Source: Treponema sp.
GTDB lineage: Bacteria; Spirochaetota; Spirochaetia; Treponematales; Treponemataceae
DNA length: 15,226 nt
Assembly: GCA_016297805.1 (NCBI GenBank)
Contig: JAEDFX010000056.1
Span: 1-15,226 of the forward strand
Direction: 5' to 3'
The position numbers were made by a program, and so were the translations under genes. The notes under the pieces were generated by a model. It had not been told where the DNA came from and did no database searches. It was given only the letters and a program-made list of their open reading frames with translations. Below, piece by piece: positions 14,115 through 15,226 of the stretch (the first letter of the stretch is position 1; each line of letters opens with the position of its first letter).

Positions 14115-15226
14115 AGCCTGGTTTTGAAAACGAGGCTAAAAGTTATTTATCACAGATTAATGGTTTTTTGGGAATTTCCAGCGTAACTGGAGTTCGTTAT
14201 TTCAATCGTTATGATATTGAAAATGTAAGTGATGAAGTTGCAAAAATTGCAGCAACTCGCATTTTCTCTGAACCTCAGAGCGATTATGTTTCTTTTGAAG
14301 AACTTCCAGCTGTTGAAGGAAAACAGATTATCTGGGAATTCCTTCCTGGCCAGTATGATCAGCGTGCTGATAGTGCAGAGCAGTGTATTGGTTTGCTCCG
14401 CGCAGGTCTTAAAGGTGTAAAAACTAATTCAGAAGCTCCAGTTGTTCGCTGTGCAAAAATTGTAGTGCTTGCCGGTAATCCTTCTGATGATGATATTAAA
14501 AAAATCCAGAGCTATCTTGTAAACCCAGTAGATTCTAGACTTACAGGGGCTGAAAAACCTGAAACATTAAAAATGAAGATGGATGTTCCAGCTGACATTC
14601 CAGTTGTTGAGGGCTTCATTAAAATGGATGATGCTGCTCTTGAAGAATACCGCAACAAAATGGGTCTTGCTATGGACCATGCCGATATTAAATTCCTTCA
14701 AGACTACTTCAAAGGCGAAGGCCGGGATCCAGTTGAAACAGAAATCCGCGTTTTGGATACTTACTGGTCTGACCACTGCCGCCACACAACATTCTTAACA
14801 GAACTTAAAGATATTAAGATTGAAGACGGTATTTATGCTGACCTCTTCAAAAAATCACTTAAAAACTACGAAGATATGCGTACAGATTTGTATGCAGGAC
14901 GTACAGATAAACCTGTCTGCTTAATGGACATGGCTGTAATCGGAATGAAATATCTTAAAAAGCACGGAAAGCTTGAAGATATGGAGGTTTCTGAAGAAAA
15001 CAATGCCTGCTCAGTTGTAATTGATGTTCATTACACAGCTGACGAAAAGGGAAAACCTCTTGCAAAAGATGATCCTAAAGCAACAGAAAGATGGTTGATG
15101 ATGTTCAAAAACGAAACTCACAACCACCCGACAGAAATTGAACCATTTGGTGGAGCTGCTACATGTCTTGGTGGTGCAATCCGTGACCCACTTTCAGGCC
15201 GTTCATGGGTTTACCAGTCAATGCGT
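14090..15226 (+). CDS. purL: Phosphoribosylformylglycinamidine synthase, large single-chain form (5' part)
   Basis: The reading frame is open for 379 codons from ATG 14090 to the right edge and is cut by the window; the family's full length is about 1,200-1,300 residues. The enzyme converts FGAR to FGAM with glutamine and ATP, step four of purine synthesis. The N-terminal 'PurS-like' domain begins MYRLYVERKPGFENEA. The FGAM synthase core shows LDTYWSDHCRHTTF (residues 222-235, with H229 and H232) and the nucleotide/metal motif NETHNHPTEIEPFGGAAT (341-358) followed by LGGAIRDPLSGRSW. These mark the single-chain class with a C-terminal glutaminase, although that part lies outside. ATG 14090 begins the conserved N-terminus; an upstream in-frame start is not seen and there is no ribosome binding site. 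Promoter and dyad are described separately. Confidence 0.95.
   Translation, partial: MYRLYVERKPGFENEAKSYLSQINGFLGISSVTGVRYFNRYDIENVSDEVAKIAATRIFSEPQSDYVSFEELPAVEGKQIIWEFLPGQYDQRADSAEQCIGLLRAGLKGVKTNSEAPVVRCAKIVVLAGNPSDDDIKKIQSYLVNPVDSRLTGAEKPETLKMKMDVPADIPVVEGFIKMDDAALEEYRNKMGLAMDHADIKFLQDYFKGEGRDPVETEIRVLDTYWSDHCRHTTFLTELKDIKIEDGIYADLFKKSLKNYEDMRTDLYAGRTDKPVCLMDMAVIGMKYLKKHGKLEDMEVSEENNACSVVIDVHYTADEKGKPLAKDDPKATERWLMMFKNETHNHPTEIEPFGGAATCLGGAIRDPLSGRSWVYQSMR

Noticed and set aside
14063..14137. Terminator of htrA formed by AGCCTC (14063-14068) and GAGGCT (14132-14137)
   Set aside because: Six base pairs across more than 60 bases, no T-run, and the second arm lies within purL coding sequence.

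Overview
The window is an AT-rich stretch of bacterial chromosome and almost every gene reads on the + strand. Its gene content points to a spirochaete, most likely Treponema (inference, no database was searched): a bacterial V/A-type ATPase in place of an F-type one, tpiA next to secG just upstream of the ATPase genes (an adjacency I also recall from Treponema pallidum), and exported proteins with signal peptides ending in ...LFA. It looks like conserved housekeeping sequence. I see no insertion sequence, phage gene, CRISPR array, tRNA or rRNA.

Layout. Positions 1-187 are non-coding and full of dyads: two perfect hairpins, then a CACAGAT/ATCTGTG repeat ending just before the tpiA ribosome binding site. 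tpiA (211-960) is followed by a strong hairpin terminator (990-1040). A new promoter (about 1045-1073) starts a tightly packed + strand cluster: secG, a single-domain PTS EIIA protein, then nine V/A-ATPase subunit genes in the order G/H-C-I-K-F-E-A-B-D (1947-10427). Gaps between these genes are 0-47 bases, with overlaps at C/I and E/A. Downstream come a universal stress protein with a degenerate nucleotide loop, a J-domain protein with a helical tail, methionine aminopeptidase (map), a periplasmic HtrA/DegP protease, and the first 379 codons of a large single-chain PurL that runs off the right edge.

How the genes work together. Subunits A3B3 form the catalytic head, D and F the central shaft, C the socket on the membrane ring, K the ring, I the ion half-channels, and E with G/H the peripheral stalks. 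This is a complete rotary V/A-ATPase from one locus. Its ion cannot be settled by reading, but the K subunit lacks the usual Na+-binding Gln, which leans towards H+. SecG, Map and HtrA serve protein export, N-terminal maturation and envelope quality control. tpiA and purL are metabolic genes at the two ends.

Points worth a second look: purL has an exact TATAAT box placed so that transcription would start on its ATG, suggesting a leaderless mRNA, and a 13-bp dyad covers that start. The usp gene shows a similar but weaker layout. The two rotor-shaft subunits, D and F, are the only ATPase genes with non-ATG starts. The K subunit carries a signal-peptide-like N-terminus. None of this amounts to a clear new biological system.
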